Shown: piece by piece, positions 54,854-63,660 of the stretch
How positions within the stretch are numbered: position 1 is the first letter of the stretch
Layout of the letters: every line of letters starts with the position of its first letter
DNA from: Flavobacterium psychrophilum
Lineage (GTDB): Bacteria > Bacteroidota > Bacteroidia > Flavobacteriales > Flavobacteriaceae
DNA: 64,000 nucleotides
Direction: 5' to 3'
NCBI GenBank assembly: GCA_945874225.1
Contig: CAMCFT010000018.1
Span: 16,349 to 80,348 of the forward strand
The notes under the pieces: model-generated
What the model saw: only the letters and a program-made list of their open reading frames with translations
What the model was told of the DNA's origin: nothing
Database searches by the model: none
Translations under genes and position numbers: made by a program

Positions 54854-55210
54854 ATGGCAATAATAGCAGGTAATGATGTAATCCGAGAAGTAAAAGGAAT
54901 ACAAGAAGATCAAAAGCAAGAGATAATTAATTTTTTGCAAGGAGCCGTTTATTGTTGGTGCAAAAATAGAAAAGAGGAATGGTTTTCAATGAGAGATTTA
55001 ATGGGAGGTGATAATTATTATTGGGATGGTACTCCGTTAATGGTATTATATGATAAACATAAAAATTTAGGAAGTGATGATGCGGTCAAATCAGCTGGTA
55101 AGGATTCCGGATGGTTGCTAAAAAAAGTTATTAAAGCAGACAATCGAGAGTTCGAAACAAAAGAAGAATCATTCATTAGAGTTTACAAATGGAAACCAGA
55201 TTCCCAGTAG
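54854..55210 (+). CDS. Hypothetical island protein
   Basis: 118 residues (IIAGNDVIREVKGIQEDQKQ; GAVYCWCKNRKEEWFSMRDL; LLKKVIKADNREFETKEESF). It is probably a small helical plus winged-helix-like protein. It resembles small hypothetical proteins found singly in phage or defence contexts, but I cannot name a family. It is separated from its neighbours by 79 and 183 bp, so it is probably transcribed on its own. Confidence 0.6.
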   Translation: MAIIAGNDVIREVKGIQEDQKQEIINFLQGAVYCWCKNRKEEWFSMRDLMGGDNYYWDGTPLMVLYDKHKNLGSDDAVKSAGKDSGWLLKKVIKADNREFETKEESFIRVYKWKPDSQ

Positions 55211-55335
55211 TTTCTTAACAAAGCACCTAGAATGTCTATGGCTGTTTAGCCACAAACAATAGTATACAAAAATTAAATAAAATTAATCTGCCAACATTTT
55301 AGCTAACTATCCGGTTATGAAATGACTTTTACTTA

Positions 55336-55378
55336 AAAAAAAACAGCGAAACCGAAAACTGACAAGAGTAGGTAAAAT
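55336..55378 (+). repeat. Leader repeat copy L3
   Basis: AAACAGCGAAACCGAAAACT followed by GACAAGAGTAGGTAAA. It is a slightly shortened copy of L2, placed 16 bp before the start of the six-gene SIR2-HerA operon. Confidence 0.55.
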
Positions 55379-55393
55379 TTTATAGCAATAATT

Positions 55394-55966
55394 ATGTACC
55401 TATTCTTCGACACTGAAACTACAGGTTTACCAAAAAATTGGAAAGCACCGGTAACTGACTTAAACAATTGGCCAAGATTGGTTCAATTGGCATATCTACA
55501 TTATGATAATGATGGCAATAAAATTTCAGAAGGAGATTTTATTATCAAACCCAATGGTTTTACTATTCCTGTAGAATCTTCAAGAATTCACGGAATTTCA
55601 ACTGAAAAAGCTATTAACGAAGGTATTGAATTGCAAAATGTACTGGATCATTTCCACAAACTCATTAGCAAGTCACAAGTTTTGGTAGCCCATAATATGA
55701 GTTTTGACGAGAAAATTGTTGGCTCAGAATTTTTGAGAAATGGTTTTCAAAACATAATTCCTATAAAACCAAAAATTTGCACAATGCAAAGCACAACAAA
55801 TTATTGTAAAATAAATGGGAATTACGGTTATAAATGGCCAAAACTCTCGGAACTTCATTATAAGTTATTTGGAGTTGACTTCGAAGAAGCCCATAATGCA
55901 CTAGTTGATATTAATGCAACTGCAAAATGTTTTTGGGAATTGAAGAGGTTAGGTATTATTCAGTAA
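55394..55966 (+). CDS. DnaQ/DEDDh-type 3'-5' exonuclease
   Basis: 190 residues. Exo I MYLFFDTETTGLPKNW (Asp, Glu), Exo II LVAHNMSFDEKIVGSEFLRN (Asp) and Exo III EEAHNALVDINATAKCFWEL (His, Asp) are all present and correctly spaced, so it should be active on DNA or RNA ends. It precedes the SIR2 gene by 23 bp on the same strand. This suggests that it is a nuclease component or guard of the SIR2-HerA cluster rather than a replication proofreader. Confidence 0.85.
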   Translation: MYLFFDTETTGLPKNWKAPVTDLNNWPRLVQLAYLHYDNDGNKISEGDFIIKPNGFTIPVESSRIHGISTEKAINEGIELQNVLDHFHKLISKSQVLVAHNMSFDEKIVGSEFLRNGFQNIIPIKPKICTMQSTTNYCKINGNYGYKWPKLSELHYKLFGVDFEEAHNALVDINATAKCFWELKRLGIIQ

Positions 55967-55989
55967 ATTAGCAATTCAAAATCAATAAT

Positions 55990-57267
55990 ATGATAAAGTA
56001 TCATGATCCAATAGAGTACATAAGAGGTATTCAACAAATACTTATTTCTGATAAAAAAAGAATAGGATTTTTATTTGGCGCAGGAAGTTCACTGGCAAAG
56101 AAAAATAAAAAATCTCTGATTGTACCAGCAATTGGCAAAATGACTAATGATATAGTTGGAAAAGTTGGAGAAATCAAAAATGAATATAAAATTGCTTTAG
56201 AGGAAATAAAAATTGAATTAGGAGAAACAAATTTTAACATTGAAACTATTTTATCAAATCTAGAGCAAAAATCTACATTTATAGGAGGTGGGACTCTAAA
56301 CTCACTTAAAAAAGACGATTTTGATAAACTAATCCTTGAAATAAAAAAGAATGTTAGGGAAATGGTAAGTGTTCATAAAGTAAATAAAGATAACATTGTA
56401 ACTAAAGATATTGTAAACGAGCTAGTTCAGACAGATTTTGCAAATTGGATTGGTCAAGCAGAACGAAAATATCCAATCGAAATATTTACTACCAATTATG
56501 ATTTTTTATTTGAACTCGGACTAGAAAACAAAGAAGTACCCTATTATGATGGATTCTGCGGAAGTTTAAGACCATTTTTTAATCCTGAATCAGTAGAAGA
56601 CTTTTCTTTTTTATCAAAACAAACAAAACTATGGAAAATTCACGGTTCATTAGGTTGGCATTTTGATAAGGATACTGAAAAAATATTAAGAGTTAACCCA
56701 GATGATGATGATATATTAATATATCCTTCAAGCTTAAAATATAAAGATTCTAAAAAGCAACCATATGAAGGGTTATTAGATAGATTATCTAATTTTTTAA
56801 AACAAGATGATTCTATATTGATTACTTGTGGTTATTCTTGGGGGGATGAACATATAAATTCTAGGATTATTTCTGCTTTAAAAACAAATACGACTTCTCA
56901 TACAATAGGTTTAATTTACGATAAAAATGAACCAATTGAATTAGAAAGCAAAGTAGTTAAAATAGGTCTCGATAATTCTAAAGTATCAATATATGGTGCA
57001 AGGAGTGCAGTTATTGGAAGTAAATTTGGTGAATGGGTATTAAAGTCTGAACCATCAAAAGACGATACAATTAGTCTTAATCTATATTTTGATGAAGATG
57101 GACATTCAAATCCTGAAGAAGTCATAAAAACAGAAACAAAAGGAAGTGAAATTTGGACAGGAAAAGGAGAGTTTATATTACCTGATTTTGGTAAGCTCGT
57201 AATTTTCTTAAATTCTATGATTAGTGATAATGAAATAAAAAAGATGGGACAAAATGTCAAAAAATAG
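55990..57267 (+). CDS. SIR2-like NADase-type defence protein
   Basis: 425 residues. The SIR2 fold motifs are: GFLFGAGSSLAKKN (NAD-binding loop, about 28-40), EIFTTNYDFLFELGLE (Asn/Asp pair near 165), LWKIHGSLGWHFD (catalytic-type His near 218) and DSILITCGYSWGDEHINSRI. In many phage-defence systems such domains degrade NAD to stop infection. The last 130 residues form a separate C-terminal domain. The gene overlaps HerA by 14 bp, the arrangement of the known SIR2-HerA defence pair. Confidence 0.85.
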   Translation: MIKYHDPIEYIRGIQQILISDKKRIGFLFGAGSSLAKKNKKSLIVPAIGKMTNDIVGKVGEIKNEYKIALEEIKIELGETNFNIETILSNLEQKSTFIGGGTLNSLKKDDFDKLILEIKKNVREMVSVHKVNKDNIVTKDIVNELVQTDFANWIGQAERKYPIEIFTTNYDFLFELGLENKEVPYYDGFCGSLRPFFNPESVEDFSFLSKQTKLWKIHGSLGWHFDKDTEKILRVNPDDDDILIYPSSLKYKDSKKQPYEGLLDRLSNFLKQDDSILITCGYSWGDEHINSRIISALKTNTTSHTIGLIYDKNEPIELESKVVKIGLDNSKVSIYGARSAVIGSKFGEWVLKSEPSKDDTISLNLYFDEDGHSNPEEVIKTETKGSEIWTGKGEFILPDFGKLVIFLNSMISDNEIKKMGQNVKK

Positions 57268-59035
57268 AATTACAGAAATAGGTGAAATTGATAGTATTAG
57301 TGGAAATAGTATCTCTGTTAAATTATTTGATAACATTAAGTCAAATATGCCAATAATTGATGGCATTGTTTATCGTGTTGGTCAAATAGGTTCATTTGTT
57401 AGAATCCCTTTAGGTTACGCAAATCTATATGGTATTGTAACTCAGATAGGGTCGGCAGCGATACCTGAAAGTCTAAGAGAGGCAGTAACCAAAGATTATG
57501 ATTTTTTAAAAAATACAAGATGGATTAATATTGTTTTAGCTGGCGAACAGGTTGGAAAGAAATTTGAGAGAGGTGTAACTCAATATCCAACGACTGGGGA
57601 TAAAGTTCACCTAGTAACCATAAAAGATTTAGATGTAATTTATGGTGGTTATGAGGATTCAAATTCAATTACAGTTGGAAATATTAGTGTATCGGAAAGC
57701 TTAGATGCTAAAATAGATTTAGACAAACTAATTTCTAGACATTGTGCAATTGTAGGTTCTACTGGTAGCGGTAAATCGAATTCGGTATCGGTATTATTAC
57801 AAGCTATAGCAAATAGAAAATTTCCAAGTTCTAGAATATTAATAATTGATCCACATGGAGAATACAACGACGCACTTTCAAAATATTCGAAAGTCATTGA
57901 AATTAATTCTAAGGTAGATGGTAATAGTTTGTATATCCCTTTTTGGGCTCTTCCTTTTAATGAATTAATAAAAATATTTTCAGGAAGTTTAAGTGATTCA
58001 AATCGCGAATACATTCGTGAAAAAGTTGTCGAAGCAAAAATAGCAAGTGTAGTAGTAAACAAAATTGAAGTTCGCAAAGAATCGATAACAGCTGATTCTC
58101 CTATACCATTTAGTATCAAAAGAATTTGGTTTCAATTAGATGATTTTGAAAGGACAACTTATCTGACTGATAGAACAACTCCGTCTCAAAAAATTACTGA
58201 AGGCGATATTGAAAATTTAAAATCAAATGAGTACCAACCAGCAGGTATAGGTAGTAGCGCACCTTTCTTAAATAACAGAGCAAAAGGTCTTTTAAGTTTC
58301 TTAGATAGTATGCGTAATAAGCTTAATGATAGTAGTTACGGTTTTTTATTTTCTCCTGGAAAGTTAACTCCAGATTCAGATGGAAAAATAGAACAAGATT
58401 TGGATAATTTATTTCTAAATTGGCTGGGAAATGATTTACCTATTACAATATTAGATTTATCTGGAATTCCAAGTGAAATAATGTCTTCCATTTCCGGAAC
58501 ATTATTAAAAATAGTTTATGATGGCCTCTTCTGGGGAGTAAACACAAAAGTTGGTGGAAAAAGTCAGCCCCTTCTAATAGTACTTGAGGAAGCGCATAGT
58601 TATTTAAAATCAGGAGAGAATTCCATATCGTCAAGAACAGTTCAAATGATTGCAAAAGAAGGTAGGAAATATGGTGTTGGATTATTACTGGTTACTCAAA
58701 GGCCATCTGAACTTGATGAAACTGTTTTAAGTCAATGTGGTACAATGATAGCCTTAAGAATGAATAATTCAAAAGACAGGGGGCACATAAAATCAGCTGT
58801 TCAAGATGAATTACAAAGTATGGTAGATTTATTACCAAGTCTTAGAACTGGAGAAGCCTTAATATCCGGAGAAGCGGTAAAAATTCCTTCTAGAGTTAAG
58901 TTTTTCAAAATTGCAAATGCACCAAAAAGTTCAGATCCAAAAGCTTCTGAACAATGGTTAAAAACTATTGATGATACAGAAAATGAATATAAAAAACTTT
59001 TAAAATCTTGGCGTAATCAAAATTATAAAATATGA
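57254..59035 (+). CDS. herA: HerA-like ATPase/translocase
   Basis: 593 residues. An N-terminal beta-barrel-like HAS domain (about 1-140) is followed by the FtsK-HerA ATPase: Walker A HCAIVGSTGSGKSNSVSVLL (about 163-182), Walker B-like LLIVLEEAHSYLKSG, then GVGLLLVTQRPSELDETVLS. HerA forms a hexamer that moves DNA and, in the SIR2-HerA system, assembles with SIR2 into a large complex with nuclease and NADase activity. It overlaps SIR2 upstream and the KTSC gene downstream (ATGA). Confidence 0.88.
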   Translation: MSKNRITEIGEIDSISGNSISVKLFDNIKSNMPIIDGIVYRVGQIGSFVRIPLGYANLYGIVTQIGSAAIPESLREAVTKDYDFLKNTRWINIVLAGEQVGKKFERGVTQYPTTGDKVHLVTIKDLDVIYGGYEDSNSITVGNISVSESLDAKIDLDKLISRHCAIVGSTGSGKSNSVSVLLQAIANRKFPSSRILIIDPHGEYNDALSKYSKVIEINSKVDGNSLYIPFWALPFNELIKIFSGSLSDSNREYIREKVVEAKIASVVVNKIEVRKESITADSPIPFSIKRIWFQLDDFERTTYLTDRTTPSQKITEGDIENLKSNEYQPAGIGSSAPFLNNRAKGLLSFLDSMRNKLNDSSYGFLFSPGKLTPDSDGKIEQDLDNLFLNWLGNDLPITILDLSGIPSEIMSSISGTLLKIVYDGLFWGVNTKVGGKSQPLLIVLEEAHSYLKSGENSISSRTVQMIAKEGRKYGVGLLLVTQRPSELDETVLSQCGTMIALRMNNSKDRGHIKSAVQDELQSMVDLLPSLRTGEALISGEAVKIPSRVKFFKIANAPKSSDPKASEQWLKTIDDTENEYKKLLKSWRNQNYKI

Positions 59036-59253
59036 GTTTACCAGAAATGTTGCCTGTTAGTTCTTCAAATATAGATAGTATTGGCTATAGTGAAGATAAC
59101 CAAGAAGTGTATGTAAGATTCCTTAATACTAGTTTATACGTTTATAAGGGAGTCCCAAAACATGAATTTGAAAATTTAAGAGATGCTCCATCTCTGGGTT
59201 CTTATTTACATAGAAACTTCAAAAATATTTATCCATATGAAAGAGTTGAATAA
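59032..59253 (+). CDS. KTSC-domain small protein
   Basis: 73 residues containing the KTSC pattern: SSNIDSIGYSEDNQEVYVRF, then LNTSLYVYKGVPKHEFENL and GSYLHRNFKNIYPYERV. KTSC domains are found alone or fused to nucleases and RNA-processing proteins and may bind nucleic acid. Translation is coupled to HerA by a 4-bp overlap and the next gene starts 3 bp later, so it is an integral part of this operon. Confidence 0.82.
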   Translation: MSLPEMLPVSSSNIDSIGYSEDNQEVYVRFLNTSLYVYKGVPKHEFENLRDAPSLGSYLHRNFKNIYPYERVE

Positions 59254-59255
59254 AA

Positions 59256-60281
59256 ATGCTTAAACTAAACCAACAACTCAAGCGCATCGAAATCAAAGAA
59301 TTCGAAATTGAAAACCCAATTGTTTTTAATTACTTTGATAATTTGTCTGCAACCGAAAGAGACGATAAATTATTGCGTGCCATTTACATTGGTGTATTGG
59401 CATTAATGGAAGACCGCATTTCTTCTTTTTTAGCCAAAACCAATAATGAACTTGGAACAGAATTAGAAAGTCTAAAAATGATTTTCGAAATGAAAAAAGA
59501 GTTATTCTATAAATCCACCATCAAAGGGATATTGGCAGAAGATGAAATTGCTGTCTTTTTAAACAATTATTTTTCTGAAAAACGGCTAAAAGACAAAGCT
59601 TTCCTTACTGGAAGTACGGCTGGAAATATTCCAAAAAACAAAACAGGTGATATTATTTGTGAGGTCAATGGTTTGCCGGATTTAAAAATTGCTATTGAGT
59701 GCAAATTTGACAAAAGCATTCGTTTTGGTGATATTGAAAATAAAGAAATCTTCACACGTAAAACAGATACGGCTTGGAGTCAATTAATAGAAGCACAAGC
59801 CAACAGGAATTCCAAAGTAAGTATAATTGTATTTGATATTTCTTTAGTGGACAATTCCATACTTAAAAATTTTGAAAATGTAGGTTACATTCCTGGAGTT
59901 GGTTTTGTAGCCATTATCAATTCTCAAAAAGGAGATTATTCTAATTTGGTAATTGCTTATATGTTGGCTCGTGACATTGCTTTAAATGCCAAAGAAATCG
60001 AACTTGATAAAGATGTTTTGGCTATGATTGTAAATAGAATTATCAAAGATATTAACGAAGTACTGTCTATTCGATCCTTAGTGATGAATAACATTGAAAA
60101 CAATAAATTAATCCTAAAACAGTTGGACAAATCAATGCTACTGATGGAATTCAATCAAGAGTATTTAAAACGGTTTCTTAGCCAAGGTACTTTGACTAAA
60201 AAAGACTTATTGGATTTCTATATGGGGGAAGATATCAAAGATAAATTCAAATTAATCGAAAAAGAAATTAACGAATTCTAA
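59256..60281 (+). CDS. PD-(D/E)XK-like nuclease candidate in the SIR2-HerA operon
   Basis: 341 residues. The central region NKTGDIICEVNGLPDLKIAI followed by ECKFDKSI has the D...ExK layout of the PD-(D/E)XK fold (about 128-155), flanked by long helical regions, including a coiled coil at the C-terminal end. GKT-type ATP motifs are absent. I do not recognise a named family. It begins 2 bp after KTSC and ends 4 bp before a GIY-YIG gene, which suggests a nuclease pair. Confidence 0.7.
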   Translation: MLKLNQQLKRIEIKEFEIENPIVFNYFDNLSATERDDKLLRAIYIGVLALMEDRISSFLAKTNNELGTELESLKMIFEMKKELFYKSTIKGILAEDEIAVFLNNYFSEKRLKDKAFLTGSTAGNIPKNKTGDIICEVNGLPDLKIAIECKFDKSIRFGDIENKEIFTRKTDTAWSQLIEAQANRNSKVSIIVFDISLVDNSILKNFENVGYIPGVGFVAIINSQKGDYSNLVIAYMLARDIALNAKEIELDKDVLAMIVNRIIKDINEVLSIRSLVMNNIENNKLILKQLDKSMLLMEFNQEYLKRFLSQGTLTKKDLLDFYMGEDIKDKFKLIEKEINEF

Positions 60282-60285
60282 TTAA

Positions 60286-61068
60286 ATGGATGAGGAATTA
60301 ATTAGTCAATTTAACACCAAATTTTTTGACTTAGAATTTGAAACTGTTAGAAATTGGGCAAAAAATTATCCAGACATAGGTAATGTACTCCGTGGACTAA
60401 CTGATAACTGTTTTGCATTATTAGGGGACTTTGAACAAACTGATGAAATCTGTTTCGCTTATATTACATATTCAACTGATAATCCTGGGATATTTTTAAA
60501 ACTTAAATTTGGTGAAGAAAACTTCTATAATTTCTTGCTTTGTTTCTCATTAGAAATTACCAAAGTGAATAAAAAAGTAGAAGCGATTGGTGTTTATAAT
60601 ACCTTTGTTCATCAACTAAGAACTTTTTTGGAGGCAAATGATATTGTAACAGTTACGGCTTCTGAACTTAAAAATTTAGGAAGTGGTTCACTAATCTCAG
60701 CTTCACAAACAGAAGTTATTAAGACCTTTAATAGAATAAAGTTTTATAGAAAATGTTTTGGGACTGAAAATTATGAAAATCTTGTTGCGAATGTGGATTA
60801 TGTATACATAATGATGAATCAAGATGATTTTACATTCAAGATAGGGCAGAGCAAGATGCCAATTTACAGAGAAAGAACATTACAATCAAAACAACCAAAG
60901 GTGGTCTTGTTAAAAGTATGGCAATGCGATAAAAAAACAGAAAAAGAGTTACACAGGATGTATCAAAAGAATCGTTTTAGAGGAGAATGGTTTAAATTTG
61001 ATTTTGGTGAACTTTGCGAAATAGACAATTCAGTAATTAAAATAATTGAAAGGTTAAAAGATGAGTAA
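60286..61068 (+). CDS. GIY-YIG (T5orf172-like) nuclease candidate
   Basis: 260 residues. The C-terminal ~95 carry a T5orf172/MUG113-type GIY-YIG pattern: VDYVYIMMNQDDFTFKIGQS, YRERTLQSKQPKVVLLKVW, TEKELHRMYQKNRFRGEWFK. The last matches the Glu/Arg-containing end of such domains. The N-terminal ~165 residues are unrecognised and may give specificity. It is the last gene of the six-gene operon; 142 bp without a gene follows. Confidence 0.75.
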   Translation: MDEELISQFNTKFFDLEFETVRNWAKNYPDIGNVLRGLTDNCFALLGDFEQTDEICFAYITYSTDNPGIFLKLKFGEENFYNFLLCFSLEITKVNKKVEAIGVYNTFVHQLRTFLEANDIVTVTASELKNLGSGSLISASQTEVIKTFNRIKFYRKCFGTENYENLVANVDYVYIMMNQDDFTFKIGQSKMPIYRERTLQSKQPKVVLLKVWQCDKKTEKELHRMYQKNRFRGEWFKFDFGELCEIDNSVIKIIERLKDE

Positions 61069-61210
61069 TTACCTACTTATCAAATAAAAAAACATTCCAA
61101 TATAGTGAATAGGTTAATTAAGCATTTGTGGCAAGTAAGTTATTAATCACTCCCATAAATACAATGATTCACTACATTTACAAACCTAATTAATAAATAA
61201 CTTACTTATA

Positions 61211-62875
61211 GTGCATATATTCAAAACCATTATTCTAACCTGCCTTTTTATTATCAGTTTCCATTTTTTACAAGCGCAAACCATTGTAAAAGAAAAAGAC
61301 TATACTCTAAAGTATTCCACCAACAAAATCGGAATTCAATTTGACGATACAAATACAGCAACAGTAATCAAAGCTTTCGATGCTTTTACCGATAAGGAAA
61401 TCAATATCGAAAAAGACAGTACAACGGCAAATAGATTTACTTTTAAAAATATACTACCGGCCCAAATACTTAAAATTCAATACACCACCAATGGAACAAA
61501 TTCCAAAACAACCACAAAATACATGGCATCTGCTTCTTTGTCTTCAGGGGTAATCAATGTCTATTTCAACCATCCTTTAAATACGACATACGTACAAACA
61601 CAAAATGCGGTCAATCTATCCAACACTCTTGACGACAAATTAATCGAATACATCAATGCATGTACTGCTACACTGGATATTGCAATCTACAATTCTTATT
61701 CTCCATCCGCAGCAACTGGTATTGCAGGAGCTATAAATGCTGCTTATACTAGAGGTGTTCAGGTGCGTATCATTTATGACGGTAGCACTGGAAGTGTAAT
61801 GATCCCTTTAATTGACCCTGCTATTAATAAACTGGCAAGTCCTCAAAGCAGTTCTTATGCGATAATGCACAACAAATTTGTAATCTTTGACGCCAACAGT
61901 ACTGACCCAAACAAGCCTTGGGTTTGGACAGGTTCCACTAACTGGACAGAGGCACAAATAGATGGGCCGGACCAAAATAGCGTAATGGCAATTCAGGATC
62001 AATCCTTAGCATTAGCCTACAAATTAGAATTTGAAGAAATGTGGGGTAGCAATACCGTTATTCCTAATGAGCTACTCTCTAAATTTGGCCCCTACAAAAC
62101 CGATAATACACCTCATAATTTCATTATTGGTGGCAAAACTGTTGAAAGCTATTTTAGCCCAAGCGATGATGTTAATACCCATATCATAGCAACTATCAAT
62201 TCCGCAAATTCCGATATTGACATTGCCACAATGCTTATCACTAGAACAGACATCACCACTGCCTTATTAAATAAATTCGATTCCGGAATGACTAATATAA
62301 ATTTGGTTGTGGATAGCCAAAACCCCTCAGGTAATCAATTTCTAACCATCCAGGCAGGCTTATTACCCAATCACGTAGTAAAATCTTCTTTTGCAGGTAT
62401 TATGCACCATAAATTCATGGTAGTGGATAATTTCGATCCCACATCAGACCCACTTGTGCTATTAGGTTCCCACAACTGGAGTTCAGCTGCACAAACTAAA
62501 AATGATGAAAACACCCTCATCGTGCACGATGCCAACATTGCAAACCAATATTACCAAGCCTTCGCTTATTTATACCTCCAAGCAGGCGGCATAATTACCA
62601 ATCCGCTTTCAGTAAATGAAAATACACTAACATCAAATTGGATCATCTATCCAAACCCCTCAAACGGCATATTCAATATCGAAAATAGTTCATCTACCAT
62701 ACCCGAAAACACAACGCTAAACATCATCGACATTCTCGGCAGAACGATTCTCACCAAAACCTATAGCCCTACCTCTATAGAAACCATTGATCTCTCCAAC
62801 AAAATAAACGGTTTATACTTCATTCAACTACAAAACCAAAACCAATCCACAAACTTCAAAATCCTGAAGGAATAA
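61211..62875 (+). CDS. Secreted phospholipase D-like protein with T9SS sorting domain
   Basis: 554 residues, GTG start at 61211. A signal peptide (TIILTCLFIISFHFLQAQ) is followed by a short beta domain and two PLD half-sites. The first is MHNKFVIFDAN...WVWTGSTNWTEAQ and the second is MHHKFMVVDNF...LVLLGSHNWSSAAQ, both HxK(x)4D-type with downstream G-S/T-x-N. The end (NWIIYPNPSNGIFNIE; ILGRTILTKTY; GLYFIQLQNQN) is a type A T9SS C-terminal sorting domain. It should be exported and attached to the cell surface, acting on phospholipids or DNA. Its link to the neighbouring defence genes is only positional. Confidence 0.9.
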   Translation: MHIFKTIILTCLFIISFHFLQAQTIVKEKDYTLKYSTNKIGIQFDDTNTATVIKAFDAFTDKEINIEKDSTTANRFTFKNILPAQILKIQYTTNGTNSKTTTKYMASASLSSGVINVYFNHPLNTTYVQTQNAVNLSNTLDDKLIEYINACTATLDIAIYNSYSPSAATGIAGAINAAYTRGVQVRIIYDGSTGSVMIPLIDPAINKLASPQSSSYAIMHNKFVIFDANSTDPNKPWVWTGSTNWTEAQIDGPDQNSVMAIQDQSLALAYKLEFEEMWGSNTVIPNELLSKFGPYKTDNTPHNFIIGGKTVESYFSPSDDVNTHIIATINSANSDIDIATMLITRTDITTALLNKFDSGMTNINLVVDSQNPSGNQFLTIQAGLLPNHVVKSSFAGIMHHKFMVVDNFDPTSDPLVLLGSHNWSSAAQTKNDENTLIVHDANIANQYYQAFAYLYLQAGGIITNPLSVNENTLTSNWIIYPNPSNGIFNIENSSSTIPENTTLNIIDILGRTILTKTYSPTSIETIDLSNKINGLYFIQLQNQNQSTNFKILKE

Positions 62876-63025
62876 ATCCTTTATCAAACAATTACACAAA
62901 TAAAAATTCCTTTTTGCGATTTAGGAGAATTTATTCATACTTTAGCTATTGTAAAAAAAGGATGTTATTTGTCTGACAAAGCAACCTATGCGAGAGTAGA
63001 TTGGAATGATTTTATCAGTCTATAA
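62876..63025 (+). pseudogene. Gene fragment without a start
   Basis: Directly after the previous stop and in the same frame, an open stretch reads IPFCDLGEFIHTLAIVKKGC followed by YLSDKATYARVDWNDFISL and a stop. It looks like the C-terminal piece of a real protein but has no ATG or GTG start. It is probably the remnant of a gene cut by insertion of the neighbouring module. The family was not recognised. Confidence 0.4.
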
Positions 63026-63057
63026 ATTAGTTAGCAGCAATTTTAAACAAAAACCGA

Positions 63058-63660
63058 ATGTTGGTAGATTGTGATGTTTGTGGTGCCATCGTAGAAGCAC
63101 AAGTTGTAGGAGATTATGTCCAAGAGATGGAATTTGACTGGTTGTGCAATTTAAAGTTTTCTCTTTGCAAGTGCTCTCAATGTTCATCACCCATTTTAGT
63201 CGAACAAAAATATGAATTTGATCATAAAGAAGATATTTACTGGGGTATTTCAAAAAGAATTTATCCAGGAAATTTATTTCATATCAATCCAATAATTCCG
63301 GATAAACTCAAAATTGGTTTAACTGAATGTATTAAATGTTACAAAGGAAATGCTTATACAGCCACTGTAATAATGTGCAGAAGAACCCTTGAAGGATTCT
63401 GTTTAATTAAGGGTACGAAAGAAAAGAATCTAGCTCTTTCAATTAAGAAACTCAAAGAAAACGGTATTATAAATGATCAACTTTTTGATTGGGCTGATGA
63501 GTTAAGATTAGCAGGAAATAAAGCGGCACATAATATGGGCAATGATTTCGATTCTTTAGATGCTAAAGACATTTTAGACTTCACTATTGCTATTTTAGAT
63601 TTCACTTATTCATTTAAAGATAAGTTTGATAAATTTAAGGATAGAGTAAAAAAGAAATAA
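63058..63660 (+). CDS. DUF4145-domain protein
   Basis: 200 residues. N-terminal zinc-ribbon-like part with CDVC and CKCSQC. The DUF4145 helical domain follows (GNAYTATVIMCRRTLEGFCL; GIINDQLFDWADELRLAGNK; AAHNM; DSLDAKDILDFTIAILDFTY). The RxxGNxxAH-type motif recalls the HEPN-like fold sometimes found in restriction enzymes and defence proteins. It stands alone, so the partner, if any, is not evident. Confidence 0.82.
   Translation: MLVDCDVCGAIVEAQVVGDYVQEMEFDWLCNLKFSLCKCSQCSSPILVEQKYEFDHKEDIYWGISKRIYPGNLFHINPIIPDKLKIGLTECIKCYKGNAYTATVIMCRRTLEGFCLIKGTKEKNLALSIKKLKENGIINDQLFDWADELRLAGNKAAHNMGNDFDSLDAKDILDFTIAILDFTYSFKDKFDKFKDRVKKK

Noticed and set aside
46594..55378. Integron-like gene-cassette array (attC sites) suggested by small unknown genes with repeats between them
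   Set aside because: The repeats lack the paired R/L boxes of attC sites, some genes run on the opposite strand, and no integron integrase is visible.
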